A DNA stretch of 64,000 bases from Clostridiales bacterium UBA4039 (GCA_002382805.1 DGAD01000021.1:1-64000); one strand, 5' to 3'; positions 20,036 to 29,190 are shown, counted from the first letter of the stretch. Notes: generated by a model not told the origin, from the sequence alone. Numbers and translations are program-made.

Positions 20036-20306
20036 GCCTTACAGGCTCTTTATCCTTTCACCATACTCACGTCGAAATTTTACAGCGATAATCATTCTCA
20101 TTTATGTAATATCTTGTAAATGGATTTTTGCCTTACATTATATATTGTATTTCGCTATTTCAATTTATCCTTACTCCATACTCACCTTGACATTAATATG
20201 CGGAAAGAACAAAAATCTACATATTGTATCTTGTGTGTATTTCACGCCTTGTAAACCACTATATATTGCGATTTTAACCCTTTCGCGATACTCACGTCGA
20301 ATTGCC
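20036..20306. repeat. three degenerate repeats, ~110 bp apart
   Basis: A 25-bp core close to CCTTTCRCSATACTCACGTC plus GAAWT occurs at 20054-20078, 20169-20193 (most diverged) and 20279-20303, so spacing is 115 and 110 bp. The second and third copies share further similarity upstream (ATCTTGT, GCCTT, TATATATTG blocks), giving a unit of roughly 90 bp. Read on the minus strand the first and third copies translate as RREYGERIK and RREYRERVK, so the repeats may be decayed coding fragments, perhaps 3' ends of one mobile-element gene. The origin is not recognised. Confidence 0.5.
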
Positions 20307-20356
20307 ATATTATATTTATTAGAAATTATGCAAGCTTTAGCAGAAGCATTTTTCAC
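20171..20356 (-). CDS. small hypothetical ORF, possibly a gene remnant
   Basis: A 61-codon frame starting at ATG with AGAGGTG five bases upstream. Its middle (RREYRERVKIAIYSGLQGVKY) lies within the degenerate repeats. I recognise no family. It lies directly downstream of the broken KilA-N gene on the same strand and may belong to the same decayed element; it could equally be a chance frame. Confidence 0.25.
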   Translation of the reverse strand: MKNASAKACIISNKYNMAIRREYRERVKIAIYSGLQGVKYTQDTICRFLFFPHINVKVSME

Positions 20357-20384
20357 CTCTGCATCATCTTGTGTTTAACATTTT

Positions 20385-20905
20385 TCATTCATCCATACAT
20401 AACACTTTCTTTACTTTTCCATCTTCGTAGATAATAACACGACCTGCTTTGCATATCTCATCTAAACTATATTGATTAAATATTCTATCCATAGGATCAA
20501 TAACATTTTAAACCCATCAGATTTTTTCTCATTGTAATCACCTTTAGATTTAAGTATCAACATCTCTTCACTTGTATCATTCGACCCTATAGAAAGATAT
20601 TCACTGCCGTCATCAACAAGACCCTTCATCTGCCTTATTGCGATTTTATTAAACTTTTCAAATCTCAAGCTTTGATAATCACACTACTTGAGATAAGTTC
20701 GCATAATTTCTTATATCTTCAGTTTTATCTAGATTATTTTCTTTCCAAGTTCTGCGATCATTCTAGGCAAAGCCATATTAAGAACGTCTGTCTCAGAGGC
20801 ATAAGTTCTACCATATCTTCCTGGCTTAGATACAATACCAATTGCATTGACGGATTCAATCCATTTTTTGCTGTGAGAACAACTCACGCTAACACTCTTT
20901 TTGGT
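20385..20905 (-). pseudogene. decayed KilA-N domain protein
   Basis: No single frame is open, but pieces in successive minus-strand frames read like a KilA-N phage/antirepressor-type protein. The first (20729-20905) has KKWIESVNAIGIVSKPGRYG followed by TYASETDVLNMAL, similar to the KilA-N core and its later YASEADVLNVAL segment. The second (to 20679) has NNLDKTEDIRNYANLSQVV. The third (20510-20668) has FEKFNKIAIRQMKGLVDDG. The fourth, ending at 20385, reads RVIIYEDGKVKKVLCMDE. At least three frameshifts, one internal stop and apparent deletions (the part between GRYG and TYA, and another before FEKFNK) separate them. The family call is from memory of KilA-N proteins and needs a profile search. 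Confidence 0.5.
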
Positions 20906-20962
20906 CTACTAAAACATTTTTAGTTATTTTTCATAGTCATTCATGCGCTTCTTTTCAAAATA

Positions 20963-21526
20963 TTATAAATAATCTAATAAATTATAGCAAAAAACTTCTT
21001 TTGATAAACGAATGTATTCTTCTACTAGGTCTGTCTTCAAATAAATGAGTGCAACCTCTTCATTTCTGTCCAGGTTCATCTTATCTATAGTATCAATAAG
21101 CACATAATCAATCAAGATATCTTCTCGATTCAATTCATAAAAAGCAAGTTCAATGACTTCACGAATCTCCTTATCCTGAATATAGACATATATCTGTTGA
21201 TACTGTTCACTTAAGCCTCTTAAAAAGACTTTAATCATCTGTTTGGACATGTCTATAGCCTTATAATGGGCTTTAAGATAGTTTACCGTCTTTTTAGCTT
21301 TAGCCATCATCCCGAATGGTGTCAGCATATAGAGAACTTGTTTCTGAGAGACTTGAGTCATCTTGATTAAACCTTCACGAACCATCTTATTCATCAATAC
21401 ATTAACTGTTCCTAGGGATACCCCCATATTACGCGACAATTCTCGTTGGGTTACCTTGTCATTAGCTTCAATTTCTTGCATAATTGCATATTCATAATCT
21501 TTGTATAACGATTTGTTGTGGTTCAT
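20963..21526 (-). CDS. MarR-like winged-helix regulator
   Basis: A 187-residue protein with an N-terminal winged helix-turn-helix: TQRELSRNMGVSLGTVNVLM (about residues 27-46) and a wing ending MLTPFGMMAKAKKTV (about 68-82). The rest is helical with no family I can name. ATG 21526 is chosen for AAGGAG 6 bases upstream; the frame from 21562 has none. It has a near-consensus promoter with a GTTC-N7-GAAC palindrome at the expected start of transcription, suggesting autoregulation. It sits between the two blocks of polysaccharide genes and may control one or both. Confidence 0.75.
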   Translation of the reverse strand: MNHNKSLYKDYEYAIMQEIEANDKVTQRELSRNMGVSLGTVNVLMNKMVREGLIKMTQVSQKQVLYMLTPFGMMAKAKKTVNYLKAHYKAIDMSKQMIKVFLRGLSEQYQQIYVYIQDKEIREVIELAFYELNREDILIDYVLIDTIDKMNLDRNEEVALIYLKTDLVEEYIRLSKEVFCYNLLDYL

Positions 21527-21543
21527 ATCCTTCTCCTTATACC

Positions 21544-21596
21544 GTTCGCAAAATGAACACAAAGATAATATTACAGGTTTTATACAGCAATGTCAA
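21544..21596 (-). promoter_or_regulatory. promoter plus putative operator of the winged-helix gene
   Basis: On the minus strand, TTGACA (21591-21596), 17 bp, then TAATAT (21568-21573) make a near-consensus sigma-A promoter. The palindrome GTTC-N7-GAAC at 21544-21558 lies just after the predicted transcription start and before the ribosome site, a good position for repression. Confidence 0.75.
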
Positions 21597-21620
21597 TAGC
21601 TACAGGAATTTTATATACAG

Positions 21621-21650
21621 AAAAGAGAAGCATTTCGCTCCTCTTTTTTT
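21621..21650. terminator. terminator after the Wzz-like gene
   Basis: The stem AAAGAG-A-AGC / GCT-C-CTCTTT with loop ATTTC is followed by seven T on the plus strand and four on the minus strand. It lies 8 bp beyond the wzz stop and should separate the upper polysaccharide block from the regulator gene. Confidence 0.65.
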
Positions 21651-21657
21651 GAATGAA

Positions 21658-22701
21658 TTATCCATTCATTTCATTATGCCAATAGGCCTTGAAAAAAGCT
21701 ACAAATATACCAATCATGCCACCTAATACGAGGGCAATCGCTAGGATCAGCATCTTGCGTGGAGCTACAGGACTCTCCGGCAAGCTTGCCCGTTCATTGA
21801 CTAGTACTCGAGACTGCATCACTTCTAATAGACCATCTGTCATCGTAGACACATCTGATCCTCGTCTATAACTTAGAAGATTCGCTTCTTCCGTCTCAAG
21901 TTCAGCTAAATAACGCTCTGTACGCTCCTTCGATAGTTGGAGCTCATCCAGTTGTTGCTTTAGACTGATGAGTTTTCCTTGGAGGTTATCATAGTGCGGA
22001 TTAACAACTTCTTCTAGCATCATCTCTTCTGATAATTCCTCTAAGCTTAAGCTACGTTCTGCCGCCAGGTTAGCCGCATAGAGCGGATCATCAAGCACTA
22101 GCTTCTTAAGTGTAATCGTCGGTTCAACCATTGTCATTAGGTTCTTTGTATTTTCCAAATCCTTTTGCAAACGAAGCTCAGATTCTTCATAAGATTGATT
22201 CTCTACAAAATAAGACCGTTGAAAATAATCAATGGCTTTTTCTTTGTATAATATATTAACCTCTTCTACAAAATATTGAGTTAATGTTTCAATTAAGATC
22301 TGTGCGTCTTCTGGACTTCCTGCAGTCACTACAAATGAAAACACACTTGAGTCCTTTTCATTGTTAATGCTTATGCGTTTTCCCAGTCCTTCAACACTTG
22401 TATCTAAGTTAAGTGCATTAATCGTCTGACCCAAGACACGATTGGACTTAATTAGCGCCAAATAATCTAAGACGTTTTGGGAGGGTAGTGGATAGCTTCC
22501 ATACTTTGTCTCTACGGCTTCCGGTATGCTGATAGTCCCTTCCATCTTCGACTCATAGCTCGGGTCTGCTATAACAAATCCATATAGGCCACCAAGAACA
22601 GCTACAATTAACGTAATCACCACAATCAGCTTCCAATTATTTAACAGTACCATAATGAGTTCTTTTAATGAAATTTCATCTTCATATACACACTCTTCCA
22701 T
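21658..22701 (-). CDS. Wzz-type chain-length / polysaccharide co-polymerase
   Basis: A 347-residue protein with two membrane segments, about residues 23-44 (WKLIVVITLIVAVLGGLYGF) and 314-335, enclosing a large extracellular coiled-coil part (about 150-275). The LPESPVAPRK motif just before the second segment is the proline-rich signature of Wzz/CapA proteins. It would set chain length or couple polymerisation to export. No tyrosine kinase or phosphatase gene is adjacent, unlike many Firmicutes capsule loci. It starts 12 bp after the dehydratase gene with AAGGAG upstream. Confidence 0.88.
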   Translation of the reverse strand: MEECVYEDEISLKELIMVLLNNWKLIVVITLIVAVLGGLYGFVIADPSYESKMEGTISIPEAVETKYGSYPLPSQNVLDYLALIKSNRVLGQTINALNLDTSVEGLGKRISINNEKDSSVFSFVVTAGSPEDAQILIETLTQYFVEEVNILYKEKAIDYFQRSYFVENQSYEESELRLQKDLENTKNLMTMVEPTITLKKLVLDDPLYAANLAAERSLSLEELSEEMMLEEVVNPHYDNLQGKLISLKQQLDELQLSKERTERYLAELETEEANLLSYRRGSDVSTMTDGLLEVMQSRVLVNERASLPESPVAPRKMLILAIALVLGGMIGIFVAFFKAYWHNEMNG

Positions 22702-22713
22702 CTTGATCTCCTT

Positions 22714-24567
22714 CTACTTCTCTTCTCTTTTATAGGTTGGTACAAATTCTTGCATCTTTACCTTAATAGCTTCATCATCCATCGCTTGAATACTCGCTTC
22801 AAAGTCTCGAATCTTCGTAACAAGGGCTTGGTGATTAATATCCATAGGTTGACCTACATGAATTTTATCATGAGCTGTATCTCTTATACCTTCTTCATCC
22901 ATGAGAAGCTCTTCATATAACTTCTCACCCGGACGTAAGCCTGTAAATACTATCGGTATATCTTCGTAAGGCTCATATCCAGATAGGCGAATCACATCTT
23001 CTGCTAGATTGACAATCTTAACCGGTTCTCCCATATCCAAGATAAAGATTTCACCACCCTGTGCCATAGAACCTGCCTGGAGAACAAGCTGACTAGCCTC
23101 AGGTATAGTCATAAAATACCTAGTAATCTCTGGATGGGTAACCGTTACCGGTCCACCTTCGCTCACTTGCTTCTTAAAGGTTGGAACTACACTGCCATTA
23201 CTACCTAATACATTGCCAAATCGCACAGCTACATACTCCGTCGAACTAACCTTATCCATACTTTGTATAATCATCTCACACAACCGTTTGGTTGCTCCCA
23301 TAATATTGGTCGGGTTGACCGCTTTATCCGTTGAAATCATCACAAAGCGTTTTACGCTTGCTTTGTGGGCCGCTTGGGCAACATTGAGGGTACCGATAAC
23401 ATTGTTTTTAAATGCTGCCTGTGGATTGGCCTCCATGAGAGGGACATGTTTATGGGCCGCCGCATGAAAGACAACCTCTGGCTTAAGCTCTTGCATAATT
23501 TTATAAATCCGCTCTCGATCTCTGACAGATGCAATCTTAATCGTTAAGTCTAGATCAGGATGAAGCTTTAAAAGTTCATTTTGAAGGGCAAAGACACCAT
23601 TTTCATAGATATCTAATAATATTAAGGCTTTGGGTCCAAAAGAAGCAATCTGACGACTCAGTTCTGAACCAATAGACCCGCCACCACCAGTAACCATAAC
23701 CACTTTACCATTAAGATAATCTGCTATCGCCTTATTATCTAAATTCACTTCATCTCGTCCTAGAATATCCTTAATGTCAATATCACGAACACTCTGTATA
23801 TTCACAGTACCACCAATAAGTTCATACATCCCTGGCACGATACGAATCTTAACCTTAGTCCGCTTACATTCATTGACAATCTCTTTAATTGTACTCCGCT
23901 TTGCTGAAGGGATAGCAATAATAATCTCATCAACCTTCTTCTTGCGAACTACACTGATAATGTCTTCACGTTGCCCTACAATAGGCACACCATTAATATG
24001 TGTCCCTTCTTTTAAAGGATTATCATCAATAATAGCTATCGGTTTACTACGAAGATTACTATGATTCTTAAGTTCGCGTATAATCATGGCTCCTGCATCA
24101 CCACCACCAATCACGAGAACCCGCTTGGCCGCCCCCTGAATATCGTGATGCGTAGATTTTACCTTTAGAAGAACTCTAGCCATCATTCGTGACCCACCGA
24201 TCAGCATAATATCCAACATAACGACGATGATATAGACACTTCTTGGTAAGACTGAGTGAAAAAAAGTCAAATATGATATGGCCAAAGCATTCGCCACTCC
24301 GACTGCAAAGGTTATATTCATAACTTCTGTAATACTAGCATATTTATAGAGATTCTTATATATTTTCAAATATGTAAACACCGCTAGCTTAATCAGCGTG
24401 AGCTCTAGCCAATGTTCTAGGTATACCTCAAAGTAAGCTTGAAACTGATTTCCTGTCGTCTGCCCTTCAAAGCGTAACCATAGTGCAAAAATATATGCCA
24501 GATTCAGCATAAAAATATCCGCTATATAAATCACTATAAGGCGCACCTGTCGCTTAAATAATGTCAT
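22714..24567 (-). CDS. capD: membrane-bound UDP-GlcNAc 4,6-dehydratase (CapD/WbpM/PglF type)
   Basis: A 617-residue protein with four or so membrane helices (residues about 10-125), a first Rossmann domain with GGGDAGA at 154-160, and a catalytic SDR domain with TGGGGSIGSEL from 293. The active site is of the long-SDR kind, with TDKAVNP (413-419) and Met423/Lys427 in MGATKR replacing the usual Tyr-x3-Lys. It converts UDP-GlcNAc to the 4-keto-6-deoxy intermediate, the first step to QuiNAc, FucNAc or bacillosamine-type sugars. The SDR reductase at 18314-19162 is a likely partner. Confidence 0.92.
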   Translation of the reverse strand: MTLFKRQVRLIVIYIADIFMLNLAYIFALWLRFEGQTTGNQFQAYFEVYLEHWLELTLIKLAVFTYLKIYKNLYKYASITEVMNITFAVGVANALAISYLTFFHSVLPRSVYIIVVMLDIMLIGGSRMMARVLLKVKSTHHDIQGAAKRVLVIGGGDAGAMIIRELKNHSNLRSKPIAIIDDNPLKEGTHINGVPIVGQREDIISVVRKKKVDEIIIAIPSAKRSTIKEIVNECKRTKVKIRIVPGMYELIGGTVNIQSVRDIDIKDILGRDEVNLDNKAIADYLNGKVVMVTGGGGSIGSELSRQIASFGPKALILLDIYENGVFALQNELLKLHPDLDLTIKIASVRDRERIYKIMQELKPEVVFHAAAHKHVPLMEANPQAAFKNNVIGTLNVAQAAHKASVKRFVMISTDKAVNPTNIMGATKRLCEMIIQSMDKVSSTEYVAVRFGNVLGSNGSVVPTFKKQVSEGGPVTVTHPEITRYFMTIPEASQLVLQAGSMAQGGEIFILDMGEPVKIVNLAEDVIRLSGYEPYEDIPIVFTGLRPGEKLYEELLMDEEGIRDTAHDKIHVGQPMDINHQALVTKIRDFEASIQAMDDEAIKVKMQEFVPTYKREEK

Positions 24568-24586
24568 TGTATCCTACTCCCTTTTA

Positions 24587-26344
24587 TTATATCTGTGTTT
24601 TTTTACTTTTTTCTAGATTTAGCATGACTAATAAGATTCCAAACAAGGCAAACATCATATACGTGACAAAAACAACACTATCGTTAATCAAACCTACGAC
24701 AAAATAGGATAAAATCGGAATGACTAAGAAATCCATGCGACTCCGTATAAATGTATATAGAACAATTCCTAAAAATAATACCAATCCAACAAAGCCAAAG
24801 TTTAGCCCAATATTTAGGAACAAATTATGAGGCTTATCCACAATAATTGTATGGTTATAATAAATTTGCTGCTTATAAATCAAATCACCTTGAGGATAAT
24901 CTATCGTAAATGTATCCGCTCCATACCCAAGTATTGGATTATCCAAAATCATTGGAATCGTACGATTCCATATATAACCTCGATTACTCATCAATCGCTC
25001 ATTCTCAAACCACTCTATTGATTCCGCATCATAATTCTCTTCATCTAAGGGTAAAGTTCCAACTGAAAATTGACCTATATAATAGTAATTAAATCTTGAT
25101 TCTGATACTTTTTCAGTTTCAATATGTCTTACATTCATACGAATAAGCCCCGTTTTATAATAATAGATAACCTGTTTAATATACTCATCACTTTTTATCT
25201 TATATATAATACGTTCATTTTTATCATCCTGTATTACTTTCCCTTCACCTTCTGACTCCACATCCAATCCACCTTCAATTGGTGCAATAGTAATATGTTC
25301 TCCATTTTGAAGATAATAGGTTATCGCAGGATGATTATATTCAACTGAGGCAAACTCCGTAGTGAAAGCAGTGTCATCATTCATATCTAAGCTATCTGCT
25401 ATTTTATTCATATAAGGTTCAAATATAGATAACTGAGTTAATAGGATAATACCTATAATAAATATTATCGTTGCACCTACATATACTTTAATATTGGTAC
25501 GATATTTTATTAATGCATATATAATCATAAAAAGGATAGACATAGCAACTGCCACAAATCCACCAGTTGAGTCTGATCCAATCAGCGAAATCATTTGCGG
25601 AATAATTAATATAGCAAATCCAAGCTTCATCCACCATTGCCTTGTTGCCGCAACACAGTATATCGTCAAAGGAAACGACAAAGCTACTAAGGAACCTACA
25701 TAGTTAGGATTATAAAGCGTTGAATAGACACGTCCTTCTTCAAAGTTAAAGTTCACCTGCATGAAGAGCTCTTCATAGCGACTTCCTAGCATCATAAGTT
25801 TGCCTAGGTCCGTCTTAAAAAAGTCCATTCCGAACATTTGAAAAGCTCCAATTATTGACACTATCGATGCACTAAGCACAAAAGAGCCAACCAATGCATT
25901 AATATCTCTTCGTGTTTTTACAACGGTCATGGTTATATATGTTAAACCTATATAGCACAACCATGTTAATGTTCCTTCGTATCGATCAATCATCCCTATC
26001 CAAGCAAGCTGCTTATGTTCTGACAATAAGAAGGAAATCATAATGCTCGCTGCAAAAACTAACAGCAAAATTTTTATTCCTTTATTCTGTGGTGTAGCAT
26101 GTTTTTTTCGCATATTCCATTGGTAAAAAAGTACCAATATGAAGCTGAGTATAGTTCCAGTTTTCAATATCTGGACTTTGGCATACGCAAAAAAATCATA
26201 ACTTACTTCTTGATTATATAATTGTTGTAATGATTCTGGTATAGGGACAATTTTAAGACTAACAATTAACGGAACCAAAAATATTGTGGTTAACAGTATT
26301 GCAATAATTATTTTTCTTATCTTTTCTAAGTTTTTTTCATTCAT
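24587..26344 (-). CDS. O-antigen ligase/polymerase family membrane protein
   Basis: About 585 residues with roughly 12 membrane segments and one large extracellular loop near residues 320-470 (containing NRTIPMILDNPILGYGADTF), a topology and motif typical of the WaaL/Wzy_C group. It may ligate finished glycan to an acceptor or act as a second polymerase beside the Wzy at 10273. The ATG at 26344 is chosen because the predicted promoter ends only 7 bp before the upstream ATG (26374), which also lacks a ribosome site; that longer start would be leaderless. It is first in an operon with capD and wzz and faces away from the S-layer gene terminator. Confidence 0.8.
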   Translation of the reverse strand: MNEKNLEKIRKIIIAILLTTIFLVPLIVSLKIVPIPESLQQLYNQEVSYDFFAYAKVQILKTGTILSFILVLFYQWNMRKKHATPQNKGIKILLLVFAASIMISFLLSEHKQLAWIGMIDRYEGTLTWLCYIGLTYITMTVVKTRRDINALVGSFVLSASIVSIIGAFQMFGMDFFKTDLGKLMMLGSRYEELFMQVNFNFEEGRVYSTLYNPNYVGSLVALSFPLTIYCVAATRQWWMKLGFAILIIPQMISLIGSDSTGGFVAVAMSILFMIIYALIKYRTNIKVYVGATIIFIIGIILLTQLSIFEPYMNKIADSLDMNDDTAFTTEFASVEYNHPAITYYLQNGEHITIAPIEGGLDVESEGEGKVIQDDKNERIIYKIKSDEYIKQVIYYYKTGLIRMNVRHIETEKVSESRFNYYYIGQFSVGTLPLDEENYDAESIEWFENERLMSNRGYIWNRTIPMILDNPILGYGADTFTIDYPQGDLIYKQQIYYNHTIIVDKPHNLFLNIGLNFGFVGLVLFLGIVLYTFIRSRMDFLVIPILSYFVVGLINDSVVFVTYMMFALFGILLVMLNLEKSKKTQI

Positions 26345-26381
26345 TTTTACACCATCACTTTTATCTCTTGACATCTAATCT

Positions 26382-26410
26382 ATTGTATCAAGATTCGCTA
26401 AAAATGTAAA
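26382..26410 (-). promoter_or_regulatory. promoter of the ligase-capD-wzz operon
   Basis: Minus strand TTTACA (26405-26410), 17-bp spacer, TACAAT (26382-26387). Transcription would start near 26375. Confidence 0.6.
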
Positions 26411-26552
26411 CAGACATCTCAATTCTTTAATTATATATTAATATGGCTCTTAATTAATAATTCGCCTTTACATTCACTTACATATGCGCCATCTTGCCCC
26501 ATACCTTGTCCATAGATAAGCATATTAGAATAGAATACTACACATAATAGCG

Positions 26553-26585
26553 TAAAAAGGCTCAAGTGATTTCTCACTTGAGCCT
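26553..26585 (-). terminator. terminator of the S-layer gene
   Basis: A perfect 12-bp stem, AGGCTCAAGTGA (26558-26569) and TCACTTGAGCCT (26574-26585), with loop TTTC and five T on the minus strand. It lies about 50 bp after the S-layer stop codon, a strong intrinsic terminator suited to a highly expressed gene. Confidence 0.92.
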
Positions 26586-26633
26586 AAGTGACTAATTGTA
26601 CTTTAGCGAGTTACCCCACATTTAACAAAAAGT

Positions 26634-29144
26634 TTATGATTTAACTACATCTCTAACGATAACCATTTGAACATAATTACTGTTAGCTGCATCTAAAACT
26701 ACATCAATTTCTACAACACCATCATCAAGAAGGTCTTTAAGATCTCTTAAGTTGATGTCATCAATATCACCTGAATCAGTAGCATCAAGGATGATGTAAT
26801 CAGATACAAGTTTCAATGTAGCTGCTCTACCATCAACTTTGAATTCTCTGTCTGAAACATCAACACTTGCTAATGTTTCACCAGCTTCAAGTTTATCAGC
26901 ATCGATTGAATTGATTTCTAAAACTTCATCAGTTTCATCATCAACAGTTAATACGAATAGAGCACCTTCAGTAGTTGTTTTCTTAATAGAATCAACGCGG
27001 TAAGTGTTCTTTCCTTCAGTTGACCAAGCAGTTACACGAACTACTTCATCATCTGTGTTTAATCTGAAGCTATCAACAACAGCGTTTATATCTGAAGTAT
27101 CATCGCCAACTTCTTCTGTTACAACATAAAGTACTTTGTCACTTTCAAAGTAGTAAGTACCTTCTGCTATATCATCAAAGTTATCTTCACTCCACTCAAG
27201 AACAGTTACATCATCTTTATCAACGCTTTCTCCAGGATTGAAAGCTTTCCATCCATCAACAGCAAAGACAACAACACTTGAAGTTATTTTGTTTCCATCA
27301 ACATAGTCGTCTCCAACTTCGATTTCAGAGTTGAATGTTCTTGAATCAACAAATGTCAACTCTACAATGTCACCATCTTCATCATAAACAAATTCTACGA
27401 CTTGTCCTGATCTAAGAGCGTTACCATCATTAGCTGCTACAACTTCTGCTTCTGATGATACATCATCATCATCATCAGCTGAATCAACTGCATTGATTGC
27501 ATCTAAGTCAGTTAATTTAACAGTTTCTGTTACTTTTGTTCCTTCTTCATTAACAAATACAAATTCTGCATATGTACGTCCAAAAGAAGTGTCATACTCT
27601 ACATCTTCAAGTAAGATACCAGCTACTGTGTTTGTATCAGCTTCTCCAAGATCACCATTTACGAATACTAATTCGCCAGTTCTATCAAGGAATAACATTA
27701 CATCTTCTTCTGCAGCTTCCATGTCTTCTGCAGCATCTTCATCAAATACTAAGAAGTCATCACCATCTAAGTAGTATGAAACACCAGCATCAACAACAGT
27801 TGCAGTATATTCGTAGTCTTCATCATCAACTTCAATAGCGTCAGAATAAACGTTTTCGATTTCACCTTTTACAGAGTTATTATAAACTTCAGCGAATTCA
27901 TCATCATCATTGAAGAATACAACGTCATTTTCTTCGATATCAGTAGTTGCAATTAACATACCGTCTTTGAAAATTGTATATCCATCAAGGTCAAATTCTT
28001 CACCGTCAACAGCAATTACAACTTGATCATCATCTTTGTCTAATTTTTCTGCAACAAAGATATCTTCAAAAGTATAAAGGTCAACGAATACAACATCATT
28101 TTTGTCATTAAGAACAACTTTACCTAATGCATAAGTTTTGCCATCATAAGCCGCTTCTGCATCACCATCATTGTCAAAATATTCATCGAAGTTGCCACCA
28201 TTAACAGCTACTTCAGCATCTTTGTGCATGTCATATTTTTTATCAGCTGTTACTAATTTAAGCTCGTCGCCATCAAATTCAACAGCATCAAGGAAGTAGT
28301 CACTAGTGATATCAGCAAAGATAACTTCATCATCTTCATTTACCCAAACATCAGCTTCGTTTAAGTATAAGTGATAAAAGTCAAGACCTGTAGCTAATTC
28401 AAAAGTTCCTTCATCAGTTTTGATTTCATTGTCGTCTACATCATAGTCTTCAACAACAACACTGTACTCATCGATGTTAAGGTTAACTGTTAATAAAGTA
28501 TCACCAGCTAATGGACCGTATTGTACAGAACCATCATACTCATAACCTCTAGCGCCCCACTTAGTAATTGTAAGTGTGTTTACTAACATCTTAGCAGCAT
28601 TACCACGTGTTGCCATAGCGTTACTTGAAACGTTTACTTTATCAAGAACACCTTCAAGGTTTGCACGAGTGATGTAGTTTGCTGGCCAGTTTCCTTCTTT
28701 GTCTACTACTGGACCTAATCCAATTAGACGAGTAAGGATTGTAATCGCTTCAGCGTTTGATAAAGGATTACTTGGCTTGTAAGTTCCATCTGGATATCCT
28801 TTAAGAATACCTCTGTCTACAGCTACGTTGATGTAACCAGCTGCCCAGTGGAAAGCGTCTACATCTGTAAAGATTGTGTTAGCTTTTGATACTTCAGCAG
28901 CATCGTTAAGCCCTAATGCAAGAACTGCAATCTTAGCGAATTCTGCACGAGTGATTTGTCCTTCTGGACGGAAAGTTCCATCTGGGTAACCTTCCATAAT
29001 ACCTACGGCATTTAATTTTGTAACAGCTACTTCGTAATCTGTATCAACAACATCTTCATTTACAGCTGCAAATGCTGATGACATTGAACCAAATACTAAA
29101 ACGAGTGTTAACAATAATGCCATAAAACGTTTAGTGTTTTTCAT
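26634..29144 (-). CDS. S-layer protein with three SLH domains
   Basis: An 836-residue exported protein. The signal peptide ends at about residue 26 (SMSSAFA). Three SLH domains follow: about 33-78 (GIMEGYPDGTFRPEGQITRA), 90-140 (GILKGYPDGTYKPSNPLSNA) and 155-200 (a divergent copy with ANLEGVLDKV). SLH domains bind secondary cell-wall polymer. The remaining 630 residues are rich in Asp and Glu, including short runs such as DSADDDDDVSSEAE, with beta-rich repeats and no catalytic motif. A consensus promoter, AAAGGAGG site and strong terminator suggest a major surface protein. Neighbouring glycan genes raise the possibility of glycosylation (inference). Confidence 0.92.
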   Translation of the reverse strand: MKNTKRFMALLLTLVLVFGSMSSAFAAVNEDVVDTDYEVAVTKLNAVGIMEGYPDGTFRPEGQITRAEFAKIAVLALGLNDAAEVSKANTIFTDVDAFHWAAGYINVAVDRGILKGYPDGTYKPSNPLSNAEAITILTRLIGLGPVVDKEGNWPANYITRANLEGVLDKVNVSSNAMATRGNAAKMLVNTLTITKWGARGYEYDGSVQYGPLAGDTLLTVNLNIDEYSVVVEDYDVDDNEIKTDEGTFELATGLDFYHLYLNEADVWVNEDDEVIFADITSDYFLDAVEFDGDELKLVTADKKYDMHKDAEVAVNGGNFDEYFDNDGDAEAAYDGKTYALGKVVLNDKNDVVFVDLYTFEDIFVAEKLDKDDDQVVIAVDGEEFDLDGYTIFKDGMLIATTDIEENDVVFFNDDDEFAEVYNNSVKGEIENVYSDAIEVDDEDYEYTATVVDAGVSYYLDGDDFLVFDEDAAEDMEAAEEDVMLFLDRTGELVFVNGDLGEADTNTVAGILLEDVEYDTSFGRTYAEFVFVNEEGTKVTETVKLTDLDAINAVDSADDDDDVSSEAEVVAANDGNALRSGQVVEFVYDEDGDIVELTFVDSRTFNSEIEVGDDYVDGNKITSSVVVFAVDGWKAFNPGESVDKDDVTVLEWSEDNFDDIAEGTYYFESDKVLYVVTEEVGDDTSDINAVVDSFRLNTDDEVVRVTAWSTEGKNTYRVDSIKKTTTEGALFVLTVDDETDEVLEINSIDADKLEAGETLASVDVSDREFKVDGRAATLKLVSDYIILDATDSGDIDDINLRDLKDLLDDGVVEIDVVLDAANSNYVQMVIVRDVVKS

Positions 29145-29190
29145 GTTTGTGTTTCCTCCTTTTAAATAGTTGTCTGTGAATACAGACCAA

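Noticed and set aside
20036..20306. CRISPR array
   Set aside because: Only three diverged copies with about 85-bp spacers, internal similarity between spacers, and no cas genes.
22714..24567. Active site thought lost because Tyr-x3-Lys is missing
   Set aside because: Met in place of Tyr within MGATKR is normal for the large membrane CapD/WbpM/PglF dehydratases.
27493..27838. Plus-strand open frames inside the S-layer gene
   Set aside because: They are antisense shadows of the Asp-rich coding sequence (GAT read as ATC), with low-complexity Ser/His/Leu content and no ribosome sites.
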